DNA from: Marinicella pacifica
Lineage (GTDB): Bacteria; Pseudomonadota; Gammaproteobacteria; Xanthomonadales; Marinicellaceae
Length of the DNA: 64,000 nt
Direction of reading: 5' to 3'
Assembly (NCBI RefSeq): GCF_014636635.1
Contig: NZ_BMEO01000001.1
Location: 401,737-465,736, forward strand
Shown: positions 34,681-44,870 of the stretch, one piece after another
Numbering within the stretch: the stretch's first letter is position 1
Layout of the letters: every line of letters begins with the position of its first letter
Notes under the pieces: model-generated
What the model was told of the DNA's origin: nothing
The model's input: only the letters and a program-made list of their open reading frames with translations
The model's database searches: none
Made by a program: the position numbers and the translations under genes

Positions 34681-34689
34681 TATTTTCAC

Positions 34690-34985
34690 TTACTCTTAAT
34701 AAACTCTAATTTATAAATTCATACAATTATTAAGTATACAAAAATCAAAAAACTTTGCATGAAAAAAGAAAGATTAATCATTAAGAAAGTTGAAAGTAAG
34801 AGTCCGCCAAGAATTGAAAGATAAAGCAATTTTATCATGGGTCTCCGGGTCGGTGCCCGAAGACGTCGCGGAATCAGAAGACGGTGGACGGAAGACTGAG
34901 GACTGTACAAGAAAATTTACCATCAAATCATGGTGATGTGGGGTAAGTGACCGTGAAAGCGACTCCAGGGATGGAGGTGTGCCGC
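34690..34985. other. Gene-poor AT-rich stretch upstream of the GIY-YIG gene
   Basis: No convincing gene. A minus-strand frame encodes a very hydrophobic peptide of about 39 residues (from MIKLLYLSILGG), which lacks a clear ribosome site and is not called. The segment changes to higher GC after about 34840. Confidence 0.35.
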
Positions 34986-35012
34986 GTTAGATAGGATCCG
35001 TTAGCGGCCCAA

Positions 35013-35091
35013 GGCAGAACTCACTTTTGACAGCTTGAGCACACATACTTGTGCGTGATTGTTGCAAAAGTGAGTAGCAACGCAGGGGTTG
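35013..35091. repeat. Structured palindromic repeat, unit 1
   Basis: AAGGCAG, then an outer stem ACTCACTTTTG pairing with CAAAAGTGAGT, enclosing GACAGCTTGAGC and a CACA...TGTG hairpin and GTGATT, then CAACGCAG. The loop text is shared with unit 2 but the stem bases are different in the two units and complementary within each. Confidence 0.75.
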
Positions 35092-35167
35092 TGTATCCGT
35101 TAAACTGGCCGAGATTATCGGATCGGAGCCCGATAATGACGCGCTAAACCCTGGAACTGAGGGGAAA

Positions 35168-35278
35168 TTTGGCTTTGAAGATCAAGGCGGAGCCGATTTT
35201 TGACAGCCTGAGCGCACAAGCTTGTGCGTGATTTCTGCAAAAATCGGCGACAACGCAGAGATTCTAAGCCAAATTTTT
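35168..35278. repeat. Structured palindromic repeat, unit 2
   Basis: An 11-bp outer stem AAATTTGGCTT / AAGCCAAATTT encloses CAAGGCGGA, the stem GCCGATTTTTG / CAAAAATCGGC, the loop GACAGCCTGAGCGCACAAG with hairpin, GTGATT, and ACAACGCAG. Same plan as unit 1 and as the core of the MITE at 5272-5431. It abuts the stop codon of the ctlX-like gene. Confidence 0.75.
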
Positions 35279-35280
35279 TC

Positions 35281-36201
35281 TCAGAAGATTTCGCCGATCA
35301 TGCAGCGGAGTGATCCTCCAGCTTTTTCCAGTTCCGAAACCTCCACCCCATGAATGCGAAATCCCCATTTATCCAATTTCTTCTTGGAAGCGGTGGACAA
35401 GGTATCAAAGGCGGTCTGACTGAATAACACATCCCGTTCGGTGATGGAAATACAATTACCGCAGAACGCCATTTTTTCTTCATCGGACAAATACAGAATG
35501 TTGCCTTCGTAAAAATCATCGATGGCCTGTACCACCTCAGGGTCGGCAAAGGAATCTTTGTGCATAACCACGGCTGCGCCGGCCAAATTGGCCATCACCA
35601 CGTTGGTGTGGTACTCACCTTCAGCAAGATCAAACTGGAAGGTTAAATCCAACTGAAATCCCTCAGCCAATGCCACGGCACCTTCGTCATTAACCCGTTC
35701 AGTCATACCGACGAAGCCGATATTACGTCCTCGATCGGGCACCAGCACACCGGTCAATTCGGCGATGGCTTTGGGGTGTTCGATGATGTATTCATCATAA
35801 TCCAACACACTGTTGAAGAATTTTCGGATGTCTTTGCGTTCTGTTTCCAGTTGCCGGTTGGGGTAGCGCATGGAGCCGACGATATAACGGCGATTGTGGT
35901 TTGTGGCAAAGGAATTGTTCGGAAACACCGCATCCGGTGTATGCACCGAACCTGGAAAAGATATCACCGGGATATCAAAATCTGTCAGAACCCGGGCCAG
36001 ATGCATTTGCTGGTAAATGGCGAGTTTTTCGTCCACCGATTCATCCATTTGCATGTATTCATTATCCTGGGCGGTTTGTTCGTTGAGGGAAAAACCCACC
36101 GGTGACACCATGAACGCGGCTTTCATGGCAACGGCTTGTTTTATCGGGTAGTTGGCGTATTTTTGTGCTTCTTTAAAGTCAGCTACGGTTTTCACTAACA
36201 T
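35281..36201 (-). CDS. Arginine deiminase-related amidinotransferase (CtlX-like citrulline hydrolase family)
   Basis: A 306-residue guanidino-group modifying enzyme. HTPDAVFPNNSFATNH carries the substrate Asp, EYHTNVVMANLAG the catalytic His, and the candidate nucleophile is C300 in SLRCMIGE. Size and motifs match the ADI-related proteins named CtlX. The reaction would be hydrolysis of arginine, citrulline or a methylated relative; the exact substrate is inferred. It overlaps dusA by 23 bp at its start and ends against a structured repeat. Confidence 0.85.
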   Translation of the reverse strand: MLVKTVADFKEAQKYANYPIKQAVAMKAAFMVSPVGFSLNEQTAQDNEYMQMDESVDEKLAIYQQMHLARVLTDFDIPVISFPGSVHTPDAVFPNNSFATNHNRRYIVGSMRYPNRQLETERKDIRKFFNSVLDYDEYIIEHPKAIAELTGVLVPDRGRNIGFVGMTERVNDEGAVALAEGFQLDLTFQFDLAEGEYHTNVVMANLAGAAVVMHKDSFADPEVVQAIDDFYEGNILYLSDEEKMAFCGNCISITERDVLFSQTAFDTLSTASKKKLDKWGFRIHGVEVSELEKAGGSLRCMIGEIF

Positions 36202-37162
36202 AATTAATTAGGGTCCTGGCTTCGCTCAGCACCCGGATGTCATTCTTGCGTTTGGGTGCTTCGGTTACTAAATAAGATTTCCACTTTTTACTGCCGGGAA
36301 ATCCGTGAAATAATCCCAAGATGGGTCTGATTAACCAATGCAGGTTTGCGCCTTGTGTCAGCATCCGGGCACAATAATCCTGATAAGCATAGAGTATATC
36401 ATCGTGATTTGTTTGTTGGGGTTGAAAACCCAGGGCGTTATGCATGTCTCTGATGAGCCACGGGGCGTTCCAGAAGGCCCGCCCAATCATCACACCATCC
36501 GCATATTGTAGATGATTTTGCGCCTTTTGAACAGTGTCGATGCCGCCATTAACCACCACGGTTAAATCAGGGAAATCAGCTTTTAACTGTTCAGGAAAAT
36601 GATAAAGCAGTGGCGGTATGGTGCGGTTTTGCTTGGGGCTGAGGCCTTTGAGCAGCGCTTTACGGGCATGCACGATAAAGGTTTCACAACCGGCGTCGCG
36701 GTTAATGGTCACAAAACGTTTAAAAAAGTCATAATCGGCTTCATCATCAACGCCAATCCGGGTTTTCAGGGTAATGGGTATTGACACCGCCTGTTGCATC
36801 TTTTTAACACATTCGGCCACCAATTCAGGCTCGCGCATCAAACAGGCACCAAAGCGACCGCTTTGCACCCGATCACTGGGGCAACCGATGTTGATATTGA
36901 TTTCATCAAAGCCGGCATCTTCCGCCATTTTGGCACAGACCGCCAATTCTTCAGGGTTACTGCCGCCCAACTGAATCACCAGCGGATGTTCGGATTGATC
37001 ATAAGCCAATAAATCAGTGCGTTCACTGTTTAATAAAGCCCCGGTGGTCAACATTTCGGTGTACAGGACTATATTCGGTGAAATTAAGCGATGAAAATAG
37101 CGGCAATGGCGATCGGTCCAATCCAGCATGGGCGCCACCGACAAACGATGGTTGAGACTCAT
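36179..37162 (-). CDS. dusA: tRNA-dihydrouridine synthase A
   Basis: A 327-residue FMN enzyme reducing uridine in the tRNA D-loop. RLSVAPMLDWTDRHCRYF at the start, INIGCPSDRVQSGRFGACLM with the active-site Cys, and KTRIGVDDEADYDFF are DusA signatures; GSKKWKSYL near the end fits too. The ATG overlaps the dapE stop by 4 bp. The gene lies in a minus-strand operon that starts at dapD, and its 3' end overlaps the ctlX-like gene. Confidence 0.95.
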   Translation of the reverse strand: MSLNHRLSVAPMLDWTDRHCRYFHRLISPNIVLYTEMLTTGALLNSERTDLLAYDQSEHPLVIQLGGSNPEELAVCAKMAEDAGFDEININIGCPSDRVQSGRFGACLMREPELVAECVKKMQQAVSIPITLKTRIGVDDEADYDFFKRFVTINRDAGCETFIVHARKALLKGLSPKQNRTIPPLLYHFPEQLKADFPDLTVVVNGGIDTVQKAQNHLQYADGVMIGRAFWNAPWLIRDMHNALGFQPQQTNHDDILYAYQDYCARMLTQGANLHWLIRPILGLFHGFPGSKKWKSYLVTEAPKRKNDIRVLSEARTLINYVSENRS

Positions 37163-38292
37163 GGCAGCAGTAAGCGTTTAATTAAATCCAAGTAAATATT
37201 TTCTAACTGCAGCAGTTGTTTAACCGGCACACATTCGTTGACCTGGTGAATGGTTTTATTAATCGGCCCCAGTTCCATGGTGGCAATGCCCAAAGGCGCC
37301 ACAAAACGACCATCTGAGGTGCCGCCCTGGGTATTAAATTCAGGCTCAACGTCACTAAAACGCTGAATGGCTTTTTTAAGCGCGGTTTTAAAGGTGTCGT
37401 TTTTACAATGAAACGGCTCACCTGATAACGCCCAGTCAAGCTGATAGTCGAATCCATGCTTGTCCAATAAGCCTTTAAGCTGTTTCGCTAAACTGGTTTG
37501 GCTTGATTCCGGCGAATAACGAAAATTGGCGGTGATGTGCAAGCGACCGGGAATGACATTAGCGGCACCGGTTCCGGCGCGGATATTGGAGACTTGAAAA
37601 CTGGTGGGTGGAAAATCGGCATTACCCTGATCCCAAACATAATCTGCGGTTTCAGCCAGAAAAGGTGCTGCGGTAAAAACCGGATTTTCAGCCAGTTCAG
37701 GATAAGCCACATGACCCTGTTTGCCTTCGATGGTGATAATCACGTGCAATGAACCGCGACGGCCGACCCGCACCGTATCACCGACCTGTTCTGAACTGCT
37801 GGGTTCACCCACCAGGCAATAATCAAAATGATGGTCTTTGGCCATCATCGGCATAAACTTTTGTATGCCGTCGGTGGCTTCGCCTTCCTCGTCTGAAGTC
37901 AGCATAATGGCAATTTTGCCGGGATGATTTTTATGGGTGGCGACAAACTTTTCCATAGCCAGTACCATGGCCGCCACAGCGCCTTTCATATCTGCCGCTC
38001 CGCGCCCGTGCAACAGGCCCTCAGCCAACTGTCCGCTAAAAGGCGGGTACGTCCAGTCAGCCTCATTACCCGGCGACACCACATCAGTGTGCCCAAGAAA
38101 TAATAATGCCGGGCCCGGCTGATTGCCATGCCAAATTAAGACATTGTCCACCTCACCAAAGCGATGATGGTGGCCCTGAAAACCCTGACCTGACATGCGA
38201 TTCATTAATAAGGGGATACAGCCGGCATCATCGGGGGTGATGGATGGTTTTTGAACCAATTGTTGTGCCAATGTGATGACTTCAGCATTCAT
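37159..38292 (-). CDS. dapE: Succinyl-diaminopimelate desuccinylase
   Basis: A 377-residue di-zinc M20 enzyme of lysine and peptidoglycan precursor synthesis. LLFLGHTDVVSPGNEADW, GRGAADMKGAVAAMV and LTSDEEGEATDG carry the metal ligands and catalytic Glu; TQGGTSDGRFVAPLG is the C-terminal signature. It overlaps its neighbours by 4 bp on each side (dusA after, arsC-like before). DapD, two genes upstream, makes its substrate precursor. Confidence 0.96.
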   Translation of the reverse strand: MNAEVITLAQQLVQKPSITPDDAGCIPLLMNRMSGQGFQGHHHRFGEVDNVLIWHGNQPGPALLFLGHTDVVSPGNEADWTYPPFSGQLAEGLLHGRGAADMKGAVAAMVLAMEKFVATHKNHPGKIAIMLTSDEEGEATDGIQKFMPMMAKDHHFDYCLVGEPSSSEQVGDTVRVGRRGSLHVIITIEGKQGHVAYPELAENPVFTAAPFLAETADYVWDQGNADFPPTSFQVSNIRAGTGAANVIPGRLHITANFRYSPESSQTSLAKQLKGLLDKHGFDYQLDWALSGEPFHCKNDTFKTALKKAIQRFSDVEPEFNTQGGTSDGRFVAPLGIATMELGPINKTIHQVNECVPVKQLLQLENIYLDLIKRLLLP

Positions 38293-38594
38293 GCGGGTAA
38301 TCCAATCTGATAATGACCATTGAAATACACCACCGGTCGTTTAATTAAGGTTGGGTGAGCAACCAGCGTTTCAATGCCGATATGCTGTTGGGTATCTTTA
38401 TCTAACTGACGATAAGAAGCGCTGCGTTTATTTACCAGCTTATTTTTGTCAATGTCTGCCAGCATGGCTTGTACCAATTTTGCATCAATGCCATCACTGC
38501 GAAAATCATGCAAGCGCACATCATGACCGGCTTGCTGGGCTTGTTTAAGTGCGGCGCGGACTTTGTCACAATTTTTAATGCCGTAAATAATCAT
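38289..38594 (-). CDS. ArsC/Spx family reductase-like protein (YffB-like)
   Basis: A 101-residue thioredoxin-fold protein. [16 protein letters not shown] has the single N-terminal cysteine, and [18 protein letters not shown] is the usual C-terminal strand with the cis-proline region. The gene is placed between dapD and dapE, an arrangement also seen for yffB next to dapE in E. coli. Overlaps of 4 bp on both sides indicate coupled translation. Its function in the dap operon is unknown. Confidence 0.88.
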   Translation of the reverse strand: MIIYGIKNCDKVRAALKQAQQAGHDVRLHDFRSDGIDAKLVQAMLADIDKNKLVNKRSASYRQLDKDTQQHIGIETLVAHPTLIKRPVVYFNGHYQIGLPA

Positions 38595-39406
38595 GTGCGC
38601 AGTAATTCATTAATCGAGGTTTTGGCCCGGGTTTTGGCATCCACTTTTTTAACAATTACCGCACAATTCAGGGCATATTTTCCGTTATCGGCCGGTAAAC
38701 TGCCAGGCACCACCACCGAACCCGGAGGCACATAGCCATAGCTGACCTCATTTTTTTCGCGGTCATAAATTTTGGTGCTCATGCCTAAGAAAACGCCCAT
38801 GGAAATCACACTGCCGGCACCAACCCGGACGCCTTCCACCACTTCACTGCGGGCACCGATAAAACAATTGTCTTCAATAATGGTGGGGGCCGCCTGCAGT
38901 GGTTCTAAGACACCGCCGATACCGACACCGCCGGATAAATGGACGTTGTCTCCAATTTGCGCACAACTACCTACGGTGGCCCAGGTATCGACCATGGTGC
39001 CGGCCCCGACATAAGCACCGATATTGACATAGGATGGCATACAGACGACGCCTTTACCTAAAAATGCACCGCGACGGATGGTGGCCGGGGGTACAATCCG
39101 GGCACCGACCTTGCGAAACTCATCGACACCAGCCTCTTGAAAACGACACGGCACCTTATCCCAGTAATGGTGGGTACCGCCGAGCATCACACGGTTGGGG
39201 GAAATTTTAAAATACAACAAAACCGCTTTTTTCAGCCATTCATTCACCTGCCAATCACCATTGACCGGTTCAGCCACCCGCGCCTCACCAGATTCCAGTG
39301 CGTCTAAACATGCCTGTACATCTGCACCATAACGGTCTTTTAAATCCACCGCTTCCAGTTCATCACGTTGTGCCCACGCCCGGTTAATTTTTTCTGCTAA
39401 ACTCAT
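38591..39406 (-). CDS. dapD: Tetrahydrodipicolinate N-succinyltransferase
   Basis: A 271-residue left-handed beta-helix acyltransferase using succinyl-CoA in the diaminopimelate pathway. Hexapeptide repeats are visible ([20 protein letters not shown] and [10 protein letters not shown]), and [15 protein letters not shown] is conserved in DapD. The length is close to E. coli DapD (274). It is the first gene of dapD-arsC-like-dapE-dusA-ctlX on the minus strand. Confidence 0.97.
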   Translation of the reverse strand: MSLAEKINRAWAQRDELEAVDLKDRYGADVQACLDALESGEARVAEPVNGDWQVNEWLKKAVLLYFKISPNRVMLGGTHHYWDKVPCRFQEAGVDEFRKVGARIVPPATIRRGAFLGKGVVCMPSYVNIGAYVGAGTMVDTWATVGSCAQIGDNVHLSGGVGIGGVLEPLQAAPTIIEDNCFIGARSEVVEGVRVGAGSVISMGVFLGMSTKIYDREKNEVSYGYVPPGSVVVPGSLPADNGKYALNCAVIVKKVDAKTRAKTSINELLRT

Positions 39407-39498
39407 CAGTATTCCAAAAATAAATCGCTTATTATAACCAAATGAAAGGTGGATGGTGTCTGAAAACAGCCGTTTTGCACCGACCCTTCAACACTTGC

Positions 39499-39807
39499 CT
39501 ATAGTGCTTGCTCAACAATGACCCTTAATTTTTTCACAGATATTTTGTATTCTTTTTGCAATATCTGTAAAATGTCTCGGCTGAACATGCGCACTTTGGC
39601 GGCTTCGGCTTGATTTTGACAAGTAAAAACGGCCATTTCATGGCGTATATTGGCCAGCTGACAGAGCCCCTTGACGGGTGCCGGCAACATCGGCTGGAGA
39701 CGTTTATTGACATCAGTTATATGATTGGCGCGTTGGATGAGGGCAGACAAGCTCTTGTCTTGTGCGATTCGCTCATTAAGGGGTTGTAATTTTTTGGTTC
39801 GACTCAT
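39499..39807 (-). CDS. DciA/DUF721-like protein
   Basis: From ATG 39807 the product has 102 residues (MSRTKKLQPLNERIAQ); the longer frame to 39888 overlaps the divergent M23 gene and is not used. The pattern ALIQRANHITDVNKRLQPMLP and HEMAVFTCQNQAEAAKVRMF matches DUF721/DciA, which loads the DnaB helicase in bacteria lacking DnaC. In gammaproteobacteria it commonly sits next to secA and an M23 peptidase gene, as here. Function assigned from the family. Confidence 0.8.
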   Translation of the reverse strand: MSRTKKLQPLNERIAQDKSLSALIQRANHITDVNKRLQPMLPAPVKGLCQLANIRHEMAVFTCQNQAEAAKVRMFSRDILQILQKEYKISVKKLRVIVEQAL

Positions 39808-39882
39808 GGGCTTATTTTGAAGCAGGTTTTGAGTAAATGCAATAAACCGCTCCATTAACAAACACAACGGGTAAGTTTTACC

Positions 39883-40815
39883 ATGCAAAATTTAACCATA
39901 TTAAAACAAGATCACAGCGGCATTAAGAAATATGCCTTATCCGACCGCTCTCTGAGACTAAAAATCTACGCATTAACGGCTCTTGGCATCAGCCTGGTTT
40001 TCTCTTTGGGATTGCTGGCAGCCCCATTGGTATTGGATTTATCCGCCACCAATGACAAACAAACCATCCAGCAACTGCAAGCACGTGTTGAAGCCGGCCA
40101 GGCCGAACTGAATGCCTTGAAAACAGGGGTTCAAAACGACATCGATGCCATGACTTTGCAAATTGGACAGCTGATGGCTCAATCCACCCGCCTGAATGCT
40201 TTGGGCAGTCGATTAACCGCTGCCAGTGATATTAATCTCGATGATTTTGACCTCAATGCGATGCCCGGTTTAGGGGGTGCCGAGCTTGAACTCACCGGTG
40301 AAATCAACACACCACAAACTGTTTACAGCAATTTATTCTCACTGGAACAGAGTTTTGAGCAACAACAGGAACAGTTTGACGTACTTTCTCGATTGCTTAA
40401 TGAACAATCAATTGAACAAAACGTCACGCCCCACATGATGCCGCTGGAGTCCGGTTGGATTTCTTCCTATTACGGCAAACGCATTGACCCCTTTACCGGT
40501 AAACAGGCCAGCCATTCGGGTATGGATTATTCCGGTGCGTACCAATCCAAAATCCGTGCCGCCGCCGATGGTGTGGTGGTCTGGGCCGGACCCCGTGGGT
40601 CCTATGGACGGATGGTCGAAATTGATCACGGAAACGGTTTCATGACCCGCTATGCCCACGCTGAAAAAGTAGAAGTTGAGCTGGGACAACGGGTGACGGC
40701 CGGCGATCACATCGCCACCATGGGTAAAACCGGTCGTGCCACTTCAGAACACTTACATTTTGAAGTCTTGAAAAATGGTCATAAAGTAAACCCCTTGCCG
40801 TTTATTCATTCCTGA
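39883..40815 (+). CDS. M23 family metallopeptidase (LytM-type)
   Basis: A 310-residue membrane-anchored periplasmic protein. A single transmembrane helix spans about residues 29-52, a coiled-coil-like region (IQQLQARVEAGQAELNALK) follows, and the C-terminal LytM domain has SSYYGKRIDPFTGKQASHSG with the HxxxD zinc site and TSEHLHFEVLKNG with HxH. It should cut or regulate peptidoglycan cross-links. It is located upstream of secA, where many relatives carry the same gene, and is divergent from the dciA-like gene. Confidence 0.9.
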   Translation: MQNLTILKQDHSGIKKYALSDRSLRLKIYALTALGISLVFSLGLLAAPLVLDLSATNDKQTIQQLQARVEAGQAELNALKTGVQNDIDAMTLQIGQLMAQSTRLNALGSRLTAASDINLDDFDLNAMPGLGGAELELTGEINTPQTVYSNLFSLEQSFEQQQEQFDVLSRLLNEQSIEQNVTPHMMPLESGWISSYYGKRIDPFTGKQASHSGMDYSGAYQSKIRAAADGVVVWAGPRGSYGRMVEIDHGNGFMTRYAHAEKVEVELGQRVTAGDHIATMGKTGRATSEHLHFEVLKNGHKVNPLPFIHS

Positions 40816-40933
40816 TCCGTCGTTCACTTATCGGCAAGCATTATTTTATTGAATCGCCTGCGATTGGTCTTGAATATCAGGCCAATCGAAACCACATAAA
40901 TGGCTTACAGCAGCACAACAAGCAAATAAAACT

Positions 40934-43669
40934 ATGGCATTAAACTCACTCTTTACCAAAGTATTCGGTAGTCGCAATGACCGCTATATTCGCCAACTCG
41001 ACAAGGAAGCTGATCACATCGAATCCCTGGAACCGGATATGCAGACATTATCGGCGGAACAATTTAAACAAAAAACCGCTGAATTTAAACAACGCATAGC
41101 CGATGGCGAATCACTGGATGATATTTTGCCACAAGCCTTTGCGCTGGTTCGCGAAGCCGCAGTGAGAACCTTGGAAATGCGCCATTACCATGTGCAGTTA
41201 ATCGGTGGTATTGTGTTGCACCGCGGTAAAATCAGTGAAATGCGCACCGGTGAAGGTAAAACACTGATGTGCACCCTGGCGGCCTACCTCAACGCCTTGG
41301 CCGGTCAGGGGGTGCATGTGGTAACCGTCAACGATTATCTGGCACAACGTGATGCCGACTGGATGCGGCCGCTGTATGAGTATCTGGGTATGACTGTGGG
41401 TGTGGTGATACCGTCATTAAGCCACGAACAAAAGCGCGCCGCCTATCAGGCCGACATTACCTATGCCACCAATAATGAGCTTGGTTTTGATTACTTGCGT
41501 GATAATATGGCTTTCAGCCTCGATGCCAAAGTGCAAAGAGAACCCTTTTATGCCATTATTGATGAGGTGGATTCGATTTTAATTGATGAAGCCCGAACGC
41601 CCTTGATAATTTCCGGACAGGTGGATGAGTCACCGGATGTGTATAACCGCATTAATAAACTGGTACCACAACTTGAGCGCTCCACCAAAGAACCCGACCC
41701 CAAAGAAGTCACCAAAGCGATGTTGGCCAAACAGGCCCTGCCGGAACCTGATGGCGACTTCACCGTGGATGAAAAATCCAAACAGGTTTTCCTGACTGAG
41801 CAAGGCATGGAAAATGCTGAAAACCTGCTCAAAAAGCATGGCTTGATGAAAGAAAATGATTCACTGTATGATTCACAGCACATTAACCTGATGCACCATG
41901 TGTCAGCTGCTTTAAAAGCCCACCATTTGTTTGAAAAAGATGTGGACTACATCGTCAAACAAGGAGAAATTGTGATTGTGGATGAATTCACCGGCCGAAC
42001 CATGGAAGGCCGCCGCTGGTCTGATGGTTTACACCAGGCGGTGGAAGCCAAGGAAAATGTGCCGATTCAAAAGGAAAATCAAACCCTGGCATCCATTACT
42101 TTCCAGAACTACTTCCGGCTGTATCCCAAATTATCCGGCATGACCGGTACCGCCGATACCGAAGCCTATGAATTTCAAAGTATTTACAATCTGGAAGTGA
42201 TTGTTATCCCTACACACAAACCGATGATTCGTGATGATCAGGGCGATTTGGTGTATTTTAACCAAAAAGCAAAATTTGATGCCATCATCGAAGACATCAA
42301 AGACTGCCATGAACGTGGACAACCGGTGCTGGTGGGTACCGCATCCATTGAGGTGTCTGAGCACATCTCCCGTGAATTAAATAAACATAAGATTAAACAC
42401 AATGTGCTCAACGCCAAACAGCATGAACGCGAAGCGTATATTGTGGCTGAAGCCGGCCTGCCCGGCGCGGTGACCATTGCCACCAACATGGCCGGCCGTG
42501 GTACCGATATCGTGCTTGGCGGTAATTTATCCATGGAACTGGAATCGCATAAGAATTTATCAGAAGAACAAGCCAAAAAAATCAAAGAAGACTGGAAAAA
42601 GCGTCATCAGCAGGTTTTGGACAATGGCGGATTGCGTATCATCGGCACCGAACGCCATGAATCACGGCGGATTGACAACCAGTTGCGAGGCCGCGCCGGA
42701 CGTCAGGGTGATCCCGGATCTTCACGCTTTTATATTTCCTTAGAAGATAATCTGATGCGGGTCTTTGGTCAGTCGCGTATGATGGATAACATGAAGCGTT
42801 TTGGCATGAAAGAAGACGAGTATATTGAGCATAAATGGATTACCCGCATCATCGAAAATGCCCAGCGCAAAGTGGAATCTCATAACTTTGATATCCGAAA
42901 AAACCTGTTGGAATTTGATGATGTCGCCAACGATCAGCGACTGGTGATTTATCAGCAACGTGCTGATTTGCTGGAGTCTGATGACATCGGTGACTACATA
43001 GCGGACATCCGTGAAGAAGTGTTTCACAACATCATCCGTCAATACGTGCCTTTAGAAAGTGTGGAAGAGCAATGGCAAATTGCCTCTCTTGAACGGGTTC
43101 TGGCCACCGAATTCGGTATTGAAATCAATATTGTGCGTATTTTAGAGCGCGATGAAGACCTCAACGATGATGGTTTGACCGATAAAATCCTCAGTCACAT
43201 AGAGCGCTTCTTTAAAGAAAAAGAAGCCCTCACAGGCAACGATGTCATGCGGCAGTTTGAAAAAGCCGCCTATCTGAACACGCTCGACCAGCAATGGAAA
43301 GAGCACCTGGCGCAGATGGACCATTTACGTCATGGGGTTAACTTGCGCAGCCATGCCCAAAAACAACCCCTGCAAGAGTATAAACGTGAATCTTTTGAAA
43401 TGTTCAAAGATTTACTCGACCGCATTAAATACGAAACCATCCGCATCATTGCCCGAGTCAAAGTCCGTCAGGATGAAGACGTGGAAGCCATGGAACACCG
43501 TGAAAATAAAAATGTCACCTATCAACACCAAAGTGCCGGTGAAACTTCACGACAATCCGATGAAAAAGTCGAAACCTTTGTCAGGGACGGTGAAAAAGTC
43601 GGGCGAAACGACCCATGCCCTTGTGGCTCGGGTAAAAAATACAAAAAATGCCACGGCAAGCTCAATTAA
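40934..43669 (+). CDS. secA: Preprotein translocase ATPase SecA
   Basis: A 911-residue motor for protein export through Sec[13 protein letters not shown] is the Walker A region, [19 protein letters not shown] the DEAD-like motif, [13 protein letters not shown] the motor 2 motif, and [14 protein letters not shown] the C-terminal zinc site that contacts SecB and lipids. The leader at 40816-40933 includes a small CGATTGG/CCAATCG hairpin but no secM gene; the M23 gene takes that place. The mutT ATG lies inside its last 22 bp. Confidence 0.98.
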   Translation: MALNSLFTKVFGSRNDRYIRQLDKEADHIESLEPDMQTLSAEQFKQKTAEFKQRIADGESLDDILPQAFALVREAAVRTLEMRHYHVQLIGGIVLHRGKISEMRTGEGKTLMCTLAAYLNALAGQGVHVVTVNDYLAQRDADWMRPLYEYLGMTVGVVIPSLSHEQKRAAYQADITYATNNELGFDYLRDNMAFSLDAKVQREPFYAIIDEVDSILIDEARTPLIISGQVDESPDVYNRINKLVPQLERSTKEPDPKEVTKAMLAKQALPEPDGDFTVDEKSKQVFLTEQGMENAENLLKKHGLMKENDSLYDSQHINLMHHVSAALKAHHLFEKDVDYIVKQGEIVIVDEFTGRTMEGRRWSDGLHQAVEAKENVPIQKENQTLASITFQNYFRLYPKLSGMTGTADTEAYEFQSIYNLEVIVIPTHKPMIRDDQGDLVYFNQKAKFDAIIEDIKDCHERGQPVLVGTASIEVSEHISRELNKHKIKHNVLNAKQHEREAYIVAEAGLPGAVTIATNMAGRGTDIVLGGNLSMELESHKNLSEEQAKKIKEDWKKRHQQVLDNGGLRIIGTERHESRRIDNQLRGRAGRQGDPGSSRFYISLEDNLMRVFGQSRMMDNMKRFGMKEDEYIEHKWITRIIENAQRKVESHNFDIRKNLLEFDDVANDQRLVIYQQRADLLESDDIGDYIADIREEVFHNIIRQYVPLESVEEQWQIASLERVLATEFGIEINIVRILERDEDLNDDGLTDKILSHIERFFKEKEALTGNDVMRQFEKAAYLNTLDQQWKEHLAQMDHLRHGVNLRSHAQKQPLQEYKRESFEMFKDLLDRIKYETIRIIARVKVRQDEDVEAMEHRENKNVTYQHQSAGETSRQSDEKVETFVRDGEKVGRNDPCPCGSGKKYKKCHGKLN

Positions 43670-44088
43670 AAATTGTTGATGTAGCGGTTTTGGTGCTGAT
43701 TAACCACCAAAACCGCGTCCTTCTTACCCAGCGACGGTCTGACGTTCATCTCCCTGAATACTGGGAATTTCCGGGTGGTAAAGTTGAACCAGGTGAAACA
43801 GCTGAACAGGCTTTGTGCCGTGAAATCCGGGAAGAACTGGCTTATCTCCCCGCACAAATCAAACCCTGGCAAACCATAGATTATAATTACCCTGAATGCG
43901 CCGTGCGGTTACATATTTTCAAAGAACACGTTAAGCACCCTGAAGTGACGGCTAATGAGAAACAGAATATGCAATGGTGCTCAATCGAAGATTTAAACCG
44001 CCAACAACTTCCGCCGGCCAATCAGGGCATTGTGGAAGCCTTGATACAACAACAAAAAACCTATCCCGGCAATAATCAGCCATCCTGA
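43648..44088 (+). CDS. mutT: Nudix hydrolase MutT (8-oxo-dGTP diphosphatase)
   Basis: A 146-residue protein. The Nudix box runs from G43 to L64 with PGGKVEPGE and REIREEL, and [19 protein letters not shown] is the conserved first strand. It removes oxidised dGTP from the nucleotide pool. The start overlaps the end of secA by 22 bp, and secA-mutT adjacency is standard in this class. Its 3' end overlaps the convergent mazG by 13 bp. Confidence 0.93.
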   Translation: MPRQAQLKIVDVAVLVLINHQNRVLLTQRRSDVHLPEYWEFPGGKVEPGETAEQALCREIREELAYLPAQIKPWQTIDYNYPECAVRLHIFKEHVKHPEVTANEKQNMQWCSIEDLNRQQLPPANQGIVEALIQQQKTYPGNNQPS

Positions 44089-44858
44089 CCCAACTGCTGC
44101 TTTGCTCGCAACCACAGACCGTCGAGATAGTCTAAATCATATTTATCCTGGTTGGGGCTTTCCTGTTTGGCCAGTTGTTCAACAATCCGAAAACGGGCAT
44201 CAAAGCGTTGATTGGCCCTGCGCAGAGCCAGATTCGGGTCAACATTCACATGTCGCGCCAGACTGGTACACACCATCAGCAAATCCCCCACCTCACCTTC
44301 AATGTTTTTCTTGTCACCGGTTTTGATGGCTTCCTGAAGCTCTTTTTTCTCTTCATCCAATTTATCAAAAACCGGCGCAATATTCGGCCAGTCAAAACCG
44401 ATTGTGGCCGCGGCTTTGTGCATTTTCATGGCTTTGAGCAATTCCGGGAATGATTGCGCTATGCCGTCAAACACACTGTCTTTATGTCGGTTTTTTTGTT
44501 GTTCCCATACTTCGGTCTGCGCATCGGCATCACGAGGATTTGGATGTGAGTTATTAAATACATGCGGGTGTCGGCTGATCATTTTTTGACACACGCCCTG
44601 CACCACATCCGCCAATGTGAACATATCCTGCTCTTCGGCCATTCGGGCATGAAACACCACCTGAAATAACAGATCACCCAGCTCTTCTTGTAAACCTGAC
44701 CAATCTTTTTCAGCAATGGCATCCGCCACCTCATAAGCCTCTTCCACCGTGTAAGGCGCAATACTATCAAAATCCTGGGCCAAATCCCAGGGACAGCCCG
44801 TCTGGGGATCGCGTAAGCGCGCCATCACCTCCAATAAATCATCAATTTCTTTGTGCAT
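44076..44858 (-). CDS. mazG: Nucleoside triphosphate pyrophosphohydrolase MazG
   Basis: A 260-residue two-domain alpha-helical NTP pyrophosphatase. CPWDLAQDFDSIAPYTVEEAYE (segment DSIAPYTVEEAYEVADAI) and LGDLLFQVVFHARMAEE are the first MazG domain, with the EExxE metal site; EGEVGDLLMVCTSLARH is the second. In E. coli it lowers ppGpp and house-cleans nucleotides. It follows the sensor kinase gene by 12 bp in the same direction, so it may be the last gene of that operon. Confidence 0.94.
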   Translation of the reverse strand: MHKEIDDLLEVMARLRDPQTGCPWDLAQDFDSIAPYTVEEAYEVADAIAEKDWSGLQEELGDLLFQVVFHARMAEEQDMFTLADVVQGVCQKMISRHPHVFNNSHPNPRDADAQTEVWEQQKNRHKDSVFDGIAQSFPELLKAMKMHKAAATIGFDWPNIAPVFDKLDEEKKELQEAIKTGDKKNIEGEVGDLLMVCTSLARHVNVDPNLALRRANQRFDARFRIVEQLAKQESPNQDKYDLDYLDGLWLRAKQQLGQDG

Positions 44859-44870
44859 AGTCTCTGTTAT

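Noticed and set aside
34719..34910. 63-residue minus-strand hydrophobic ORF
   Set aside because: The N-terminal part is basic junk-like text and no ribosome site supports the inner start, so it is not called as a gene.
35013..35278. CRISPR-like array from two similar units
   Set aside because: Only two units exist, their stems differ, there are no uniform spacers and no cas genes.
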